64,000 nucleotides of DNA from Leucogyrophana mollusca (taxonomy: Eukaryota > Basidiomycota > Agaricomycetes > Boletales). The position numbers and the translations under genes are program-made. Within the stretch, counting starts at the first letter, position 1. Each line of letters begins with the position of its first letter. The stretch is from the NCBI GenBank assembly GCA_021014945.1, contig MU266398.1:56568-120567 (forward strand). Reading direction: 5' to 3'. The notes beneath the pieces are model-generated. The model was not told where the DNA came from and searched no databases. It was given only the letters and a program-made list of their open reading frames with translations. This document shows positions 32,696 to 45,508 of this stretch, one piece after another.

Positions 32696-34307
32696 TCATA
32701 AAAAGTCGCAAACATAGAGCTCTCCAGACGGAAGACTAACACATAACCTACACGTCACCTCATCAAACGCAATCACATGGGAGTCTTTCGGGTTAAATGG
32801 AAGGCCAGAGAAGCCCGGCATCAACGTCGATGTGCCACACGGCAGTGGCTGCCCATAGTGATAGCGGGGAAAGGACCACTTTTTCAGAACAGGTGGCTCT
32901 TGCAGCTCAACCCAGACCGCTCGTCGCCCGGTCGCACCAAGGCGGAGATGATCCATGTATTGTTCCCTGGGATGGTAAAAAGCGTGCGAAACAACTGTAG
33001 GTGCCTCGTAGAACTGGGTTTGTGTGGTGGGGGGAGTGAGCCGTTTGATCATCGCTTCGTCAGAAGTCCAATGGAACATTAACGCAGCGAGGACCGGGGC
33101 GCCGTGCTCGAGCCCACCAGAAACGTACGCAGAGTAGAAACCTTCGCTTTTGGGGAGGTGGCATTCGGCTGTTACGGGTGTGAGGTTTGAGGGGACGATG
33201 TCGTGAGGCGAATTTGCAGAGGGTGAAGGTGGACTGGTAGTAGCAGTGATCGATGGCGGTATATCGTAAAATGTGACGACAAGATCCTCGTGCCCATGTA
33301 CGACAGCGAATTGATGCGCGAACAATGTAATCATAGGGGTATCGTTCGCCTATGGAGATTGGGAGCAGGAAGTCAACCACTGCTGTCGAAAGAGCAGGCA
33401 AATTGCAAACTTACCCCACGAGAGGGCTTGACAATCGCAGATGCGCAAGTAAGCAGGTTATAGAAATAGATGTGAGTGACAGTCTGGCCGGTGTCTGGCG
33501 AAAACCGAACAAAAGTAGTTGCGACGATGTTTTCGTAAACAGTGACTTTGTGCATGTGTCCCAAGAACGTCAAGCCGACGGAATTGCCGGAAAGTACCGG
33601 TTGAGGGCGCGCGGGGGCCATTGTTTCGTCTTCTAGTGAGATATGGAGTACATCAAGATACCTAAGTAGAGTCAGATTGACGGAGCGCTATTGTCCAAGT
33701 ACACACTTACTCGTAACCTTCGTTTGCAACAGCAACGGCAATCACGACCTTGCGATCCTTGCGTTGATAATAGGCATGGAAAGACCGTACCCGACCCGCT
33801 ATATCAATCGTCTTCGTGCCGCATGCATGTTCCACGTGCTCAAGGGACCACAGAGTGAGGTGCGTTTGCCTCCTCCCGGTAAGTTGCGTGGTGACCAGCC
33901 ATTTTGCCCCAGGGAGTAACTGCAGGCCGTCCACGAAGGAAGTATCGGAGCGGATGATAGCTACTGCTCTCTCTATGTGTAGATCTGGCTTGCGCCAGTT
34001 ATGATCTAGTCTCAGTGCCGCGACAACGATTGCCTGTAACTCCCGTCCAGATAAGGAGGCAGGATCGACACCTAAAGGTATATCCAGCGGCAGATCGAAA
34101 GCCAAAATCAGTCTGTGCCAGAGATAATCCGCGGATCCTAGCGTATGCAGGACACGGCACGCCTAAGTACGTGATTTGTGTGTGTGTTCAGCACGGTGAA
34201 GCACGAAGTATTCGTGAGCTTACTTGCTTTAAAGAGAGGAGATCTTCGATGGATATGAAAAGAAATATATGGAGTAGAACGTCTTCGGGAAGACCAATAA
34301 AATTCAT
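32696..34307 (-). CDS. F-box protein
   Basis: Minus-strand exons 34307-34224, 34162-33711, 33661-33415 and 33349-32696 give 478 residues. The short first exon encodes the F-box start MNFIGLPEDVLLHIFLFISI followed by EDLLSLKQ, and the second exon continues ACRVLHTLGSADYLWHRLI. The remainder has no repeat I can name; it resembles the beta-rich C-terminal half of many agaricomycete F-box proteins. By family, the F-box would bind Skp1 in an SCF ubiquitin ligase while the rest selects a substrate, which is unknown. The start is chosen because it gives a complete F-box. Confidence 0.8.
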
Positions 34308-34700
34308 TGCTATTGGGTAATGTTATAAGGTGCCGGTAGCCAGGAAGGCAGCGAACTCGACGACACTGAAGCTTAAAGGGAGGAAAAGGCGTCAAACCAT
34401 CCCGTGGGAATAAATACCGTGTTAGTCAGGAAGTGGTGTGAGTGGAGCTTCGAGGACACAACGCACACAACTTCCAAGCTCTGTTGCATGATATCAAGAA
34501 CGGGTGCACTGATACGAAAATGTTTATACTACAATGATACAAACATGCCTGAATACAGCTAGTGTGTGTGTTCTTCCGAAGACTAATTCCAGGTCCCATG
34601 CTGTCCCATGCCCGAGTCAAAGTTACGGTCTATCCATCCCCACAAACAACGGCCAATCCTACCCAATCTTGAAGGCATCAACCACACCATTACCCTCATT
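34308..34700. other. Intergenic spacer
   Basis: 393 bp between the F-box gene's start and the muskelin gene's stop. No ORF with coding character. Confidence 0.45.
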
Positions 34701-37700
34701 CTAGAGCTCCTCTTCCACATCAACCATATCCAACAAGCTTCCCCTCGGCTCCTTCGCGCCCTCCCCGACAAAATCTAGCAGGCTTTCAAACACCTCCGTC
34801 CGCTGCTTGAACCGTTCAGCTGACACCTCCTGTCCTTTCCCCTTTCCCTTTCCTTTTGCACCATTTCCTCCCCCTCCGCCATCGGCGAGCTCAAGCTCAA
34901 GCGGATCAGGCCCCATAGAAAGCACCGCATGTGCGCGTTTCCTCCCCATAGACTCGGGAGGAAGCACTACCATGTCGTCCTCGTCATCTTCCAAGCTGCT
35001 CGTCCATGCTTCGCTGGATGCGCTCGTCCAAGGTTCACCAGGTGTGCTTGTCCACACCTCCTCGGGCGTGGACGACCGGGAGCGTTTCTTCGGCGGAGCC
35101 CTATCCTCACTATAGCCCATTGTGTCATCGTTTTGGGGACCAGGTGCAGGTACCGGCGAGAGGAGATGCTCCAACAACGCTCTGAAAACGCCTGCCTCCT
35201 CGGCATCATCGTGATTCACGACGGCTGATACCTCCGTTTGGAGGAAACGTAGGGCCTGTACAGGCGCGGAGGGTTGTATTTCGCACATCTCGCGGAACCT
35301 GTACGGGTTCACCCATCGAATCAGTTCTTGTTTCAGATTCACTCGCCGATAGCCGAGAAAGCAACAAGAAAGGGGGAGGAAATGATGGAGCGGAGAGACT
35401 CACTGCTGCCTCCTGATTAAATACTTGCCCTGCCTGATAACTTCCTCCGGCCTCGCCCTTACAAGCATCATGCTCCAAAAGTCATCAAGGCGCGTCTCGT
35501 GGGATGTCTTCTTTTGCCGCTGACGTTCGCTCCTACCCTCGTTCTCCCCCGCCTCGTCCCCCGAGTCCGACTGGTCGCCACCGCTGCCCTCGCGCTCGCC
35601 GGCCCTACGTTCGTCACGGCTATCGCTACCGCCACGTTGGTCCCGAGACTCACTTGCACTTTCCCTATGTTCACGCCTCGCCTCGCCAGAGTTGCCCCCA
35701 TGCATGAAAACAGTCCTCGTGCGATCGTCGTATACGACCTGATGCGCGTATCGTGGGAGAGGTACTATGTTCTCTCTGTGAGTCGACGCAGACGTAGAAG
35801 CCGAGGTGGGAGGGAAAGCGGTAGTGGGCACTGGGAGAGGTAAGATCTGCGTCCACTTCCCCGGCCTCGACGCATCCTCGTACCTATACACCCAATTTGG
35901 CGTGTCACTCCGGAGGACGGTGAGTGCCGAAGATTGCTGGGCGCGAGTTAAGCCGCAAAACCTGGGACAATCGTCAACACAAGTCCCTCCCTACAACGCA
36001 ATACAGTATAACCGGATGACTTACACATAAACCTCTCTCAGCCCTACATCCACCACCGCCCGCTGTGTAAAGCACGAATCGGGCCCCCCGGCTGCGCTGA
36101 AGTTGCAGAAGAGCTCCGACACGGTGTTAGACTCGATGTCATATGCGTACATGTCGGATAGGTACTTGTCGTCGCGTTGTCCCGCGAAGATAAGAAGGGT
36201 ATGCGAGGCTGTGTCCAGGACCATGCTGTGGCCTTGTCGAAATCAGTTGGGTTGTGAGTGCATGGGAGAGTTAAAGATCGTTTAAGACGCACCGTAGCGT
36301 GGAGATATGGCTCCTGGGGAGGACGACGAACTGGTCGCATTCAGAGGTCTAGAAACCGCGATATATGAGCGAATATCTTCATTCAGAAACAAAAGAACAC
36401 ACTGCAAAAGCTTCCATTTGCTCGTGCGCACATTATAGCTGTAGAATCCAGAGTACTTCGGATTTTCCCAGTCGCCGTCAACTAGGCGCCCCCCAAAGAC
36501 ATAGAGAATCTGCGCATCACAGTCCATTGCCATTTGGTGATCATATATAAGGGGAGGTCCGCCCGATGACTACCCCGCTGTTAGTTTTCGACGTGGGGAG
36601 GTAATGGGGACGCACTGCGGTGTCAAAGGACAACAGATCCCACTTGCCAGCGTCCAGTCCGCGCGTATGGTAGCGATAGAACTCGGAGCAACGCGCTGTT
36701 GGTCTTTCTGCTGCGTTCTCCCCAGCCATCCTCATTGCCTCCTCGTCCACCGGACCCGTGATGTCGCCGTCCTCCATTCTTCCAAGGAGATATATACATC
36801 CGCTCTTCGTGCAGAAACACATCTTATGACAGCTCCTCGCGACGGGTCCGTTCTTCTCTGCGGCGGTACTTGGACTTAACAAGCGCCATCGACCAGCTTT
36901 GATATTGTACATCCAGAAATCGTCGAGTGACCTCTGGCCATCCCACCCACCAAAGAGGTATATGAACCCACCGTCTGGATCTATACACATAGCATGTCCC
37001 CCGCGCGGACTTGGAGCATGTGAATCCCCGTCGGCGTCTATGCCCTCGAGGCGTGTCCACTGTGCATGAGGCTGCCGTGAACGTAAATAGTCGTCGAAGA
37101 GACCTGCATCCGATAGATTTGTCAGGAGGGATTCTGCGGCGGAGAAGGACCCATTGAGTACGAGCGCAGTGTGTAAGGCGGTGAGGTGGGGGTGTTCGAG
37201 GGTGAGGGAAGAACGCTCGAGGATGGAGGTAAAGGGAGTGAGGAGGCGACGTTGGCGGAGGTGTTTGAGAATACGCCGCAGAATGATGGCTTCACGGTGC
37301 TATGTTGGGAGCGGTGAGATATGGTGGAATACGTCACAGGTGAACGGGCGAACCTCGTCATACTCTTCGCGGATTCGATCCACATACCCGTGTTCCACTA
37401 TTCCCGCGATGGACACATGCCAGATAGAGATGTGAAAGCTCTGGCCATGTGCTCTAATATGATAATATTCATAGCTGCTCGCATATCATTACCGGAGAAC
37501 TCACGATAACGGTATAATCTTGACATAATTCACGGGAAAAGGTACGCCGTCGCGGTTGACATGACGCACGGCGAAAGTTTCTGGGATTGCATCATCTTTG
37601 AGGCCCGTGTGGAGGACTTGAATCATGTGCTCCGGACTAAGACCAACATAGAGCTTGAACTCTTTCATATTACAGGGGTGTTCTGCGAGGGAATGAGGAT

Positions 37701-38095
37701 AATGGAGGAGAGACGGGATGATTAACATACTTCTATGGAACTATTAGGACGCATACGGTCAGTTATGATGCTCGTTGGGGAAGCGACTGCTAGGCGCGTA
37801 CCTTCCCGAACGTGATACTTTCTACACCACTGAGTCAACCAGTGCGTGAGCCTATGCAAGAACCCACTCAACTGACAACGCTCTGCTCTTCGAGCTTCAG
37901 AAGCATCCACTGCTTTGCACCCCCGCCAGCACCGGGTACCTGCTGTGCACCGCTCCAGCGGCTCGCTTGGTCCATCGGTGCATCTACCATAATGTTCTCA
38001 GCGACGTATTTCCCGCTGTGTTCGGAGCATCCTGCGATTGTGTATGGAATGGGGACAGTGGGTGACGACCTTGAGAGAGGAGGTACAACCTTCAT
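34701..38095 (-). CDS. Muskelin-like protein (discoidin-like, LisH/CTLH, kelch)
   Basis: Fungal muskelin homologue, family members of which belong to CTLH/GID-type ubiquitin ligase complexes. Minus exons: 38095-37873, 37821-37802, 37740-37731, 37682-37505, 37453-37354, 37299-36616, 36569-36403, 36348-36293, 36232-36025, 35961-35404, 35298-34701, giving 933 residues. The N-terminal discoidin-like domain has YTIAGCSEHSGKYVAENIMV, ITFGK and HPCNMKEFKLYVG. A helical LisH/CTLH-like part follows (ILRRILKHLRQRRLL). Kelch repeats include GGFIYLFGGWDGQRSLDDFW, LYVFGGRLVDGDW and LLIFAGQRDDKYLSDMYAY. An acidic/basic low-complexity insert sits before a late DDFWSMML repeat, and a Gly/Lys-rich patch lies near the C-terminus. 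Exons of 20 and 10 nt restore SITFGK-FHRK-HPCNM. Confidence 0.9.
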
Positions 38096-38696
38096 GGCGA
38101 GGTTTTTCTTATGTACAATGTTGTTGTACGCGTGACTGTGAAGTGTGGATCGAGCTGAAGACCGAGCGGTTGTTTGTCCTTAATTGGCAACAGCCTCTAA
38201 AAGTAACACAGTCAAACAACTTCCTTGCACGACTATCCTTCCTCTCATAATAGGGGCTTACAGACCTTAGTACAGAAAACGGTGCAGAGGTACATCCCCC
38301 CCCTCCCCTTTATCTAATCCGATATACGCAATGTACTAGTCGAAGTTCGTCGTCAGCAGTACTTGAATGGAGGGTTTTGCGGGAACACCAGTCAATGCCA
38401 CCACTCGAAGGGATATTTAAGTCACGGTATGATTGAGGAATATGAGTGAATAACTGAGCTGAGTGCCGGGCTCTACTAGCAAACGATATAAGCATGAGAA
38501 GGGTAAAATAGTCTAGACTCTAGACTCTACTCCAGCAGAAACTGAAAGCAAGGAAAAGGAAGAAAGAAAAATTAGGGAAATCACCAGCTCTATAGATCCT
38601 TTTCTCTACACCCACGGCGTTTCCCAGATCCATAACCGGATTATCATCCATACCGCAGCCCTTTGATCATCCAGCTTTACATGTATGGTCCCCCAC
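38096..38696. other. Intergenic, 600 bp
   Basis: Upstream of muskelin and downstream of the peroxidase gene. A short overlapping direct repeat of CTAGACT occurs near 38511-38526. Nothing else of note. Confidence 0.45.
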
Positions 38697-40671
38697 TCAC
38701 GAGCTCTGTTCCTCGATGGTCTTCATCTCCCATGCGTCGGATGCTACGAACTGCCCAGTTGGCACACCGAGCTCGAGGAGGCGTGAGAAGGCAGCGGAGA
38801 AGCTATTGCGTCGTATCAGCGTCCAATGCTCATGCGGGAGGATGGCGGGCGGAAATTCAGGATGATGGATAGAAGAGTAGAAACGGGAATGAAATGAAAT
38901 GAAATGGAAAACGCACTCCTTGAAGAACAGCTCGTTGTCATCTGCGTACGCCTTTGCGAATTTCTTGAAGCTTTTGTCCTGCGTGAGTACGTAGTCCGTG
39001 CTATAGGGTGGAAAGGTACGTTAGCGAGGCAACGGTGTTTTGAGGAGTGGCGGAGCAACGTAAAGGGAGGGACGGAGCAATGGGAAGGAAGGGACGTACG
39101 GCAGCATCATGAGACTCTTCGTCTTCTTGTCCTCGAGCTGCTTCGGGCCACTCCATTTCTTCCAGACCCACCTGGTAAGACAAAACGTTACCGTTAGGTC
39201 GCAGGGGATGGGAGGTGGCGGCGACAGGTTACATGGGGGAGGGTAGGAAGGTGCCAGAAGATTAGTGAAGTCATATAGGTAAACAGGAGGAAAAGAACAC
39301 GTACTTCTCATCGAACAGGAGCTTGTAGTAGTCGTTTGTGAACGTCGTTGGGGAGAACGTCCAGGGGCCTTCATAGCCGGACCTAAAAGGGCGCGGTGAT
39401 AAGCATCAGTTCTTGGGAAAAATTGACGGACACGAAGTAATTTATAACGGCTTCAATACATTTTTAAGGAGGCCGAAAAACACCGTCAGGCAATCACACA
39501 TTAAAGCCATCGAACACGAGCCCAGGAACATAATTGATAAAATATACAAGGATAAAATCCGGACATACCGATCAGTGTGACACCGTCCGAGGGCATGTGC
39601 GCCCGAGAGAGCTACGATCTCCTGGTCGTTGAAGCCCATGCGGTAGAAGATCTGATTGATCGTTGGCAGGCCATGAGTAGAACGCTTAGTATGACAGTGA
39701 CAAGCAGATAGAAGCGTGAGTGGCTTACATCTCGGATATGTAGCGCGCCCTGAGAGGCGTCAGGCAGCCGCCCGTCAGGGGTCGCATCCTTCGCAAATCC
39801 GTCAATGCGTCCAGGACGCCAGGGTATCCTCGGGCCCGCCATTTCCTGGTAAACACCGCCACAAATCAGCTACTGGTCGGTATGCAATACGCAAAACGAC
39901 GCGCGCACCTGAACGGCAGCGACCCCGCCGAGCGTCCATAAATCCCCATACGAGATCCACGGGAACTCGGCTTTGACTTTCTCCATTTCCTGGCGGGCGA
40001 CAACTAGGCCCGCGTTAGCGCCATGCAGAGACTCGGGCTCGAAGCGCATAGTGGCGTAGTTGCTATATGGGTTGTAAGAGTGAGTCAAGTAGTTAGACGC
40101 GCGTGGAGGGATGACGGACCTTCCGCCTGTACCGGTATTTTTGTCATACGTGCCCGAGGCATGCCAGGCGAGACGAAGAAGGACGGGACCAAACGAACCG
40201 TCTGGAGTCCAGAGAACACGTCAGTGGATGTGGCTCATGAGGAGCATAATAGAAAGAACGCACCGTCGTATTCTCCAGCATCGTCCATGATCTCCGCGAT
40301 GCGGTTGTACACCTAAGCACAAGCGAAATGAATACCACCACTTGGAACAGGCAAGATACAAGCCCAGATACCTTTTGATAATCAGCCTTGGTTGGAGTGA
40401 AGTTGGCGGCAACTTTAGCGGTCTGCGCGGCGCCCCTCACGGCTGTGCCGGCCTCCCTGGCGGTATCGCTCTGAGAGACATAGACGTAGTACGCGATACC
40501 GCCGATCGCAGCTGCTCCGAGCCCGGCGAAGAGCGCTGTGTTGCTGGACTTCGGCGCGGGGGGCGGCGCCGCGGTGGAGAATTTGCGGAAGGAGGAGCGG
40601 GTGGCCGTGGGGCGGAAAGACGCGGAGAGGACGCCTCTACGGAGAGGTGTGCGGATGGCTGAGAAGGACAT
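38697..40671 (-). CDS. CCP1: Cytochrome c peroxidase, mitochondrial
   Basis: Haem peroxidase that reduces hydrogen peroxide with electrons from cytochrome c in the mitochondrial intermembrane space. Ten minus-strand exons: 40671-40372, 40312-40264, 40201-40120, 40062-39909, 39845-39729, 39651-39569, 39382-39305, 39171-39100, 39000-38917, 38802-38697, giving 374 residues. The N-terminus is a basic presequence followed by a hydrophobic segment ([20 protein letters not shown]), the bipartite signal expected for this compartment. Catalytic motifs: [13 protein letters not shown] (distal His), [15 protein letters not shown] (proximal His) and SGYEGPWTF with the Trp expected for the radical site. 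The ATG at 40671 is preferred to one 36 nt upstream because it starts the presequence. Confidence 0.94.
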
Positions 40672-41426
40672 TTGTGGATGGGCAAAGAGGTGAAGCGAGG
40701 AAGACAAGGAGGCCTCACCCTTTCAGTTCAAATAATATTATCGAATATTAGAAATCTGGGGTTTTACATAAGCGGATTATCGAGCCAATCACGGGATGCA
40801 TGTTTTGTCACTATCGGAGATGACGTGGGCGTGCTTGTGGCCGATGAGGAGAGGGCTTCGGATGTCGTCGAGCACGATGATGACGGCATGGTGGTGGTGG
40901 TGATTGACTTTGCGATGGACGAGTGGAATGCTTCTTCTGTGCGTCCCACGGTGAGTACAAGTTTACAACCACCGCTCTTCTCTCACATGACAATACCACC
41001 GACGACTTATATTTGGACGCCTCCAAGCCCCTTGTCAGTTCGGCCAATTGAATTGGTGGACATGTTTGCGACGAGCTCGACAGTGAGTGAGTGCAGAGGT
41101 CGACTCGTTGCCACTGATGTCGTGATTCACCTCGCCTCTACTGCGGAACCAGTCGAGCGTCGTCAGGTGTCGCCCCCAGAACAAGCCAATAATGCTACAA
41201 CGCCATCATATAGCCATGAATCGGAGCAAACGATTCTGAAGCAGATTGTCAGGTCTCCATGAATGTGTATATATGGTATGTCGCCGATTTGATTTATTCT
41301 TCCGCAATGCTCTGCCTTCGGTGGACCTTTCGAGGATGCTTTGTGTTTTTTTAACTCCTTGTTTATTGTCTGTTAGGGCAGCATTCCACGTTCACAAGGC
41401 ATGACAGTAGCACTACTGTGATACGA
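40672..41426. other. Intergenic with an unassigned open frame
   Basis: A plus-strand frame (40672-41262, 196 codons) and a Ser/Thr-rich minus frame (40949-40764) overlap here. Neither has a recognised domain and the region should contain the peroxidase promoter. I would not call either a gene without transcript data. Confidence 0.3.
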
Positions 41427-42247
41427 CTAGGAGTTTTCTAGTGTAGTCAGCATGGTCTCTATCGCATTCGTAAAATCGATATGTCCCGCCTGCCTTTCCC
41501 CGATCTGCAAGGGGTACCCGGAGTACGAGGACATCACGCTTTCTCGAACCGCTGCCACCTTCAAAGCGAGCTCCATCCCCAGCTTATCCGCGTCTTTCAT
41601 CCCAATGGGTTCCTTCCTCTTCGCCAGCTCATTGAGCGCGGGGACCAGCCACTCTTGGACGTCGTAGTCCCTCGCCAAACCTATTTTGTCGATAGGATCT
41701 ATTTGCATGGTGCCAATATGATCGACAGCGAGCTTTTTCACGGACTCAAACTCCCACATGGATGAAAGTTTGAGGACAGACCTCCATTCCGCGAATGTCT
41801 TGGGTGAGGATTTCTGTGGTTGGCTATGGCTGCATAAATATTGATTGAGGTGAGTAAGAAAGCGAAAAAAGAGGGAAGGCGTTGTACTGACTGTGGGAAC
41901 AAGACTTTGAGAAGCTGTTTGAAGTCGTTCTGCTGGATGAATTCTAGACGGAGAGGACGTCCGTCGCTGCAGCCGTCTGCCTCAACTCCGTCTGGGACGG
42001 GTAACTGGAACATCTGGCGAAACACGTCCGAGCCATCAATGAACGGATGGCGGGGCACTCGGAAAAGTGTTCCTTCCACCTGGTTGTCAATGGATGCGAG
42101 TTGAAGATCAGTGGGAGCAACAACCGAAGGGGTGTTATTGAAACTCACAAGGAAGACCACCGTTGTGTAGTAAAATGTGTCATCTCTTTGAGGTTTGTGT
42201 TCTAAACCTGCAGTGTATGGATTTGGCTCCTCAGGTGAGTCGGTCAT
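41427..42247 (-). CDS. BTB/POZ-domain protein
   Basis: Minus-strand exons 42247-42149, 42079-41892 and 41829-41427 give 229 residues. The BTB fold is suggested by DDTFYYTTVVFL-VEGTLFRVPRHPFI, GSDVFRQMFQLP, PLRLEFIQQNDFKQLLKVLF and the helical tail from MWEFESVKKLAVDHIG to the C-terminus, a layout common in agaricomycete BTB proteins. Such domains mediate dimerisation or Cullin-3 binding; the partner here is unknown. The first intron (69 nt) is a multiple of three with no stop; the family pattern favours its removal. The start could lie 30 nt further upstream at an in-frame ATG (42277). Confidence 0.75.
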
Positions 42248-42879
42248 CGTGTAGATGGATGCTAATGCCGAGCCCATTGCCTGCTCTCTTTGTATCCCAC
42301 TATATAGCCCCAGGCTGGCGCCTAATGACTTGCTGTATACCTCATGGATGAAGAACGTCGCTGCGGTGTGGACAGGGGTGTGGGTTCTGACGCCCAAGTT
42401 CTTCTTTTCCCTAAAAAACTTACCACAACTGGGCTAGTGATGGTCGTGCCACCAGGGTTGGACGCCTCGGGAAATGGTGATTTTGGTGGGCTCGATGAGA
42501 CCCGGGTTCGTGGGTGTGTCTGAATGTTAGATCTCGATAAAACCCGGTGTCCTTTGACCAGCAACTGGCGCCCGGACCGCACGAGCGCTAGAACACCCTT
42601 TGTAAAAGGAATCAACGTGACGGTGAACGGTGGGAGGTTCCTGTGTGTCCAATGGAATGGGTCACAGATCTGGATGAGGTTCCAAAAGTGAAGCGCCGAG
42701 GTACTTACGGCCGTCTCAGCCTTCTGGAAGACGACGATACGAACGTCCACGAACTCAAAGACTCGTCCTAGGACAGCGGTTTTACATACACCCTGGCCCG
42801 CAAGCTGTATGCTCTGCCAGCGTGAATTTACGAAGGTCATACGCTGTTCCTTCTGCGGTTTATGGGCCCCATGCACTTA
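42248..42879. other. Region upstream of the BTB gene
   Basis: A 184-codon minus frame (42876-42322) runs through here with no recognised domain and overlaps the BTB gene start. It might be an upstream exon or a chance frame. It ends at the TIR element. Confidence 0.3.
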
Positions 42880-43749
42880 CTATCATTCCACCACTAGTGC
42901 AACTGGCACCCACAGTGCAACTTTCCGAAAACACCACATTGCAGTGCTCCCTTCATGCTGCAAAAATTAGAGCATGTCTACAGTGTATATAATAGATGTC
43001 CTGAAGCATCAAACAAAAAATTAATGAGGTGTTGCAAGTGCAACATGCCGATCAAGTCAGATTTGCAGAGGAGTATGCACCACCATGCCCCAGGAACCTG
43101 TCAGCAGAGACCACTCCTCGCAGAACTTCAACCTGGAGTACATTAGTAATACTCATACAAGTCAAATCTACATGTTTTACAAAACAGAAAGGTGTGTACT
43201 ACTGCAGCACTCCCCATTTCATGTCTTTCAGGAGGGAGAAGTGACAGCAATGATAGCTCGCGTGACAAAATCTAGTCTCCGATTGAGTGTGGCGTCGGTA
43301 CAACAGCAAGCAGTGCAAGCTCCTCATCAACACAAGAAAATCGTGAGCAAACTCACTCTCGTACATTGATCTCCATATTCGACCTATCAAGCTCCCTAGA
43401 ACGTAAAATCCCCTGCTCATAATCCACCTGCCACTGCCGCAAACGATCCCTTCGCTGTGCATGATCTTTCCATTGACAAGGACGGCGAGCGGAGTGCCAA
43501 ATGAGGCCTGCCGTGATGAGCCGAGTGTGTGACACAGTGTGACAAAAAGTTGCATTATACGTGGATGTTGCTCTCGAAACTTGGGTTCACTCCGAGCGCA
43601 TATCCTCTCCAAAAACAAATCAAAAAAAATATAGGTCATATTTCTCATGTAGGTTATTGTGTAGCCCTAAATTTTTGAGAGAAGGGGTTGAGTCGTTGAT
43701 GCGTTAAAAATGATTCATTGAAAAAGTTGCACTAGTGGTGGAACGATAG
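42880..43749. mobile_element. 870-bp non-autonomous DNA element with 25-bp TIRs
   Basis: The left end (42880-42904) and the reverse complement of the right end (43749-43725) match at 24 of 25 positions, reading CTATC(A/G)TTCCACCACTAGTG and on to CAACT. Each end abuts TA, at 42878-42879 and 43750-43751, the target duplication expected of Tc1/mariner/pogo-type cut-and-paste elements. GTGCAAC-like motifs recur just inside the left end. The interior has open frames of up to 149 codons but no DDE transposase motif I can see, so it is probably a MITE-like element moved in trans. Confidence 0.75.
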
Positions 43750-43940
43750 TACAGGCCGGTTCCGGAGACTACATAAATAATTCCGAGTTGTCATCCAGTA
43801 GGTAATATATTGCAAAAGGTTTGCGTCCTTGGGTGAAAGTTACGTGGGGAAATGTGTCGCGTCTGTCTTTCAACCTCCAGAACGTTCAACCTCCAAAGTT
43901 CTTCGTAGGACCCACTTCAAAATCCAGTATCCTACCCTCA

Positions 43941-45508
43941 ATGCATCGCATCCTTTCGATATCTGAAATCCTTCGCGAACTATGTTACAACACTGAGAAA
44001 TGCTGTCTACCCCTCCTTGCTCGAACATGCCGGACATTCCAGCATATTGCTCTCGACATACTGTGGGCAGATTTAAAAGACATTCGACCCCTCGCTCTTT
44101 GCTTACCAGACGATTTTGCCTCGGAGGAAGGAGGTATACTCGTGAGTAATATTCCCCCTGGGTTCTAGTCAACCTGCTACAACCACTCTTTCAGACATGC
44201 CGAAGACATCTTTCCGAAACAGATTGGGATATCATCAAGAAATACGCACCTCGTGTCCGCTCCATCCGCTGGCGCGGCGATGTCGACCTCGCAATACTCA
44301 AAACATTTAGCTTTCTGGCTGTCGGTGGGAAACCGCTTTTTCCCGGCCTAAAGAAACTGTTCTGGAGCGATTCTCGTTCCAACGCTTTCCCTTTCATTTG
44401 TTTGTTCATCGGGCCATCCCTTGTGGACCTTCATCTCGATGTCTCTGATGGTGTTGACGCCGATGAACTCACATTCCTGTCCACCTTGGGGTGCACGTGT
44501 CCACAGCTCAAAGCCCTCTGCGTCGATGGTGACTTCTCCATGGCAGGGGAGACGGCGCTATCACTATCGGTCTGCAAACTCCGTCATCTTAAAGCACTGA
44601 TTTGCGAAAAACTGCAACCGTCCGCATGGCTACATATCAGTCAGCTACCAATGCTGGAAGACCTCAAGATTAGCCTCTCTGGGTCACTTTTGTCACAGCT
44701 TCGGCAGGCGATGGATGCTCGTGTTCATGGTCCCATGTTCCCAAATCTCCGTGTCTTGCGCTTGAAAGCCAAAACCCTCGAACTCGTCCTTGAATTCTTG
44801 GAGTATGCACAAATATCCCCCGCCGAGCTTGACGTCTACTGGCTGGACCACGTCACCACGGATCAGACAGCCACTTTCTTTTCTGCATTATCAAAACAAT
44901 GCCACCACGATTCTTTCCGCGTCATTGCTATTGATGGAGAGTCCCTCAATAGAGGCCCTGCACCCGCCATAAATATTCAAACCATTCGGTTGCTGTTTTG
45001 CTTTTCCGCGCTGCGGAGCATCAACCTAGCAAACTTTGATACGTCCTTGCTCGATGATCGCTCCATAGAGGATATGGCGAATACTTGGCCACAGCTGGAG
45101 ACATTTTGTCTCAGTAACAGACGCGTCTCGACCAATATCACATTCCGAGGCATCAGCTCATTGCAGAATCGGTGTCCGTTGCTGCAGCATCTAGCTATTG
45201 CGTTTAATAGTGTTGACCTAGCTTGTGTTGATCGTGAACAGTTGGAGCAGACTGTTCCCAACCATAAACTCCATCGCCTCGACGTTGGAAGGTCGCGCAT
45301 CGAAAATCCGGCCCAGGTCGCACTGGTTCTATTCCAGCTTTTTGATGAGATTGAGGCAATCTCTTGCGCGTGGTATGGAATTGCCAGCGAAGAACGCTTA
45401 CTTTGGGGACAAGTGGAGGATCACCTGAAAATATCCAGGACAGTGCGGGACCTGACCAGGCGGAGGGATCGCGGTGTAGGCAATTACACAATTGGGATGT
45501 CCAAATGA
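43941..45508 (+). CDS. F-box-like protein with leucine-rich-type C-terminus
   Basis: Exons 43941-44141 and 44195-45508 with a 53-nt intron give 504 residues. The N-terminus, MHRILSISEILRELCYNTEK then LLARTCRTFQHIALDILW, is a typical agaricomycete F-box-like domain. The rest has irregular leucine-rich spacing (FLSTLGCTCPQLKALCVDGD, FPNLRVLRLKAKTLE, TWPQLETFCLSNRR, CPLLQHLAIAFN), as in F-box/LRR proteins. It is likely an SCF substrate receptor with unknown target. The ATG chosen is the one at which the F-box begins; an in-frame upstream ATG at 43821 lies outside the conserved part. Confidence 0.82.

Noticed and set aside
42322..42876. 184-codon minus-strand frame upstream of the BTB gene
   Set aside because: Its end overlaps the BTB start in another frame and no domain is visible; it is more likely chance or leader sequence.
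43199..43648. 149-codon frame inside the TIR element as a transposase
   Set aside because: No DDE/D spacing or helix-turn-helix motif could be seen, and the length is too short.
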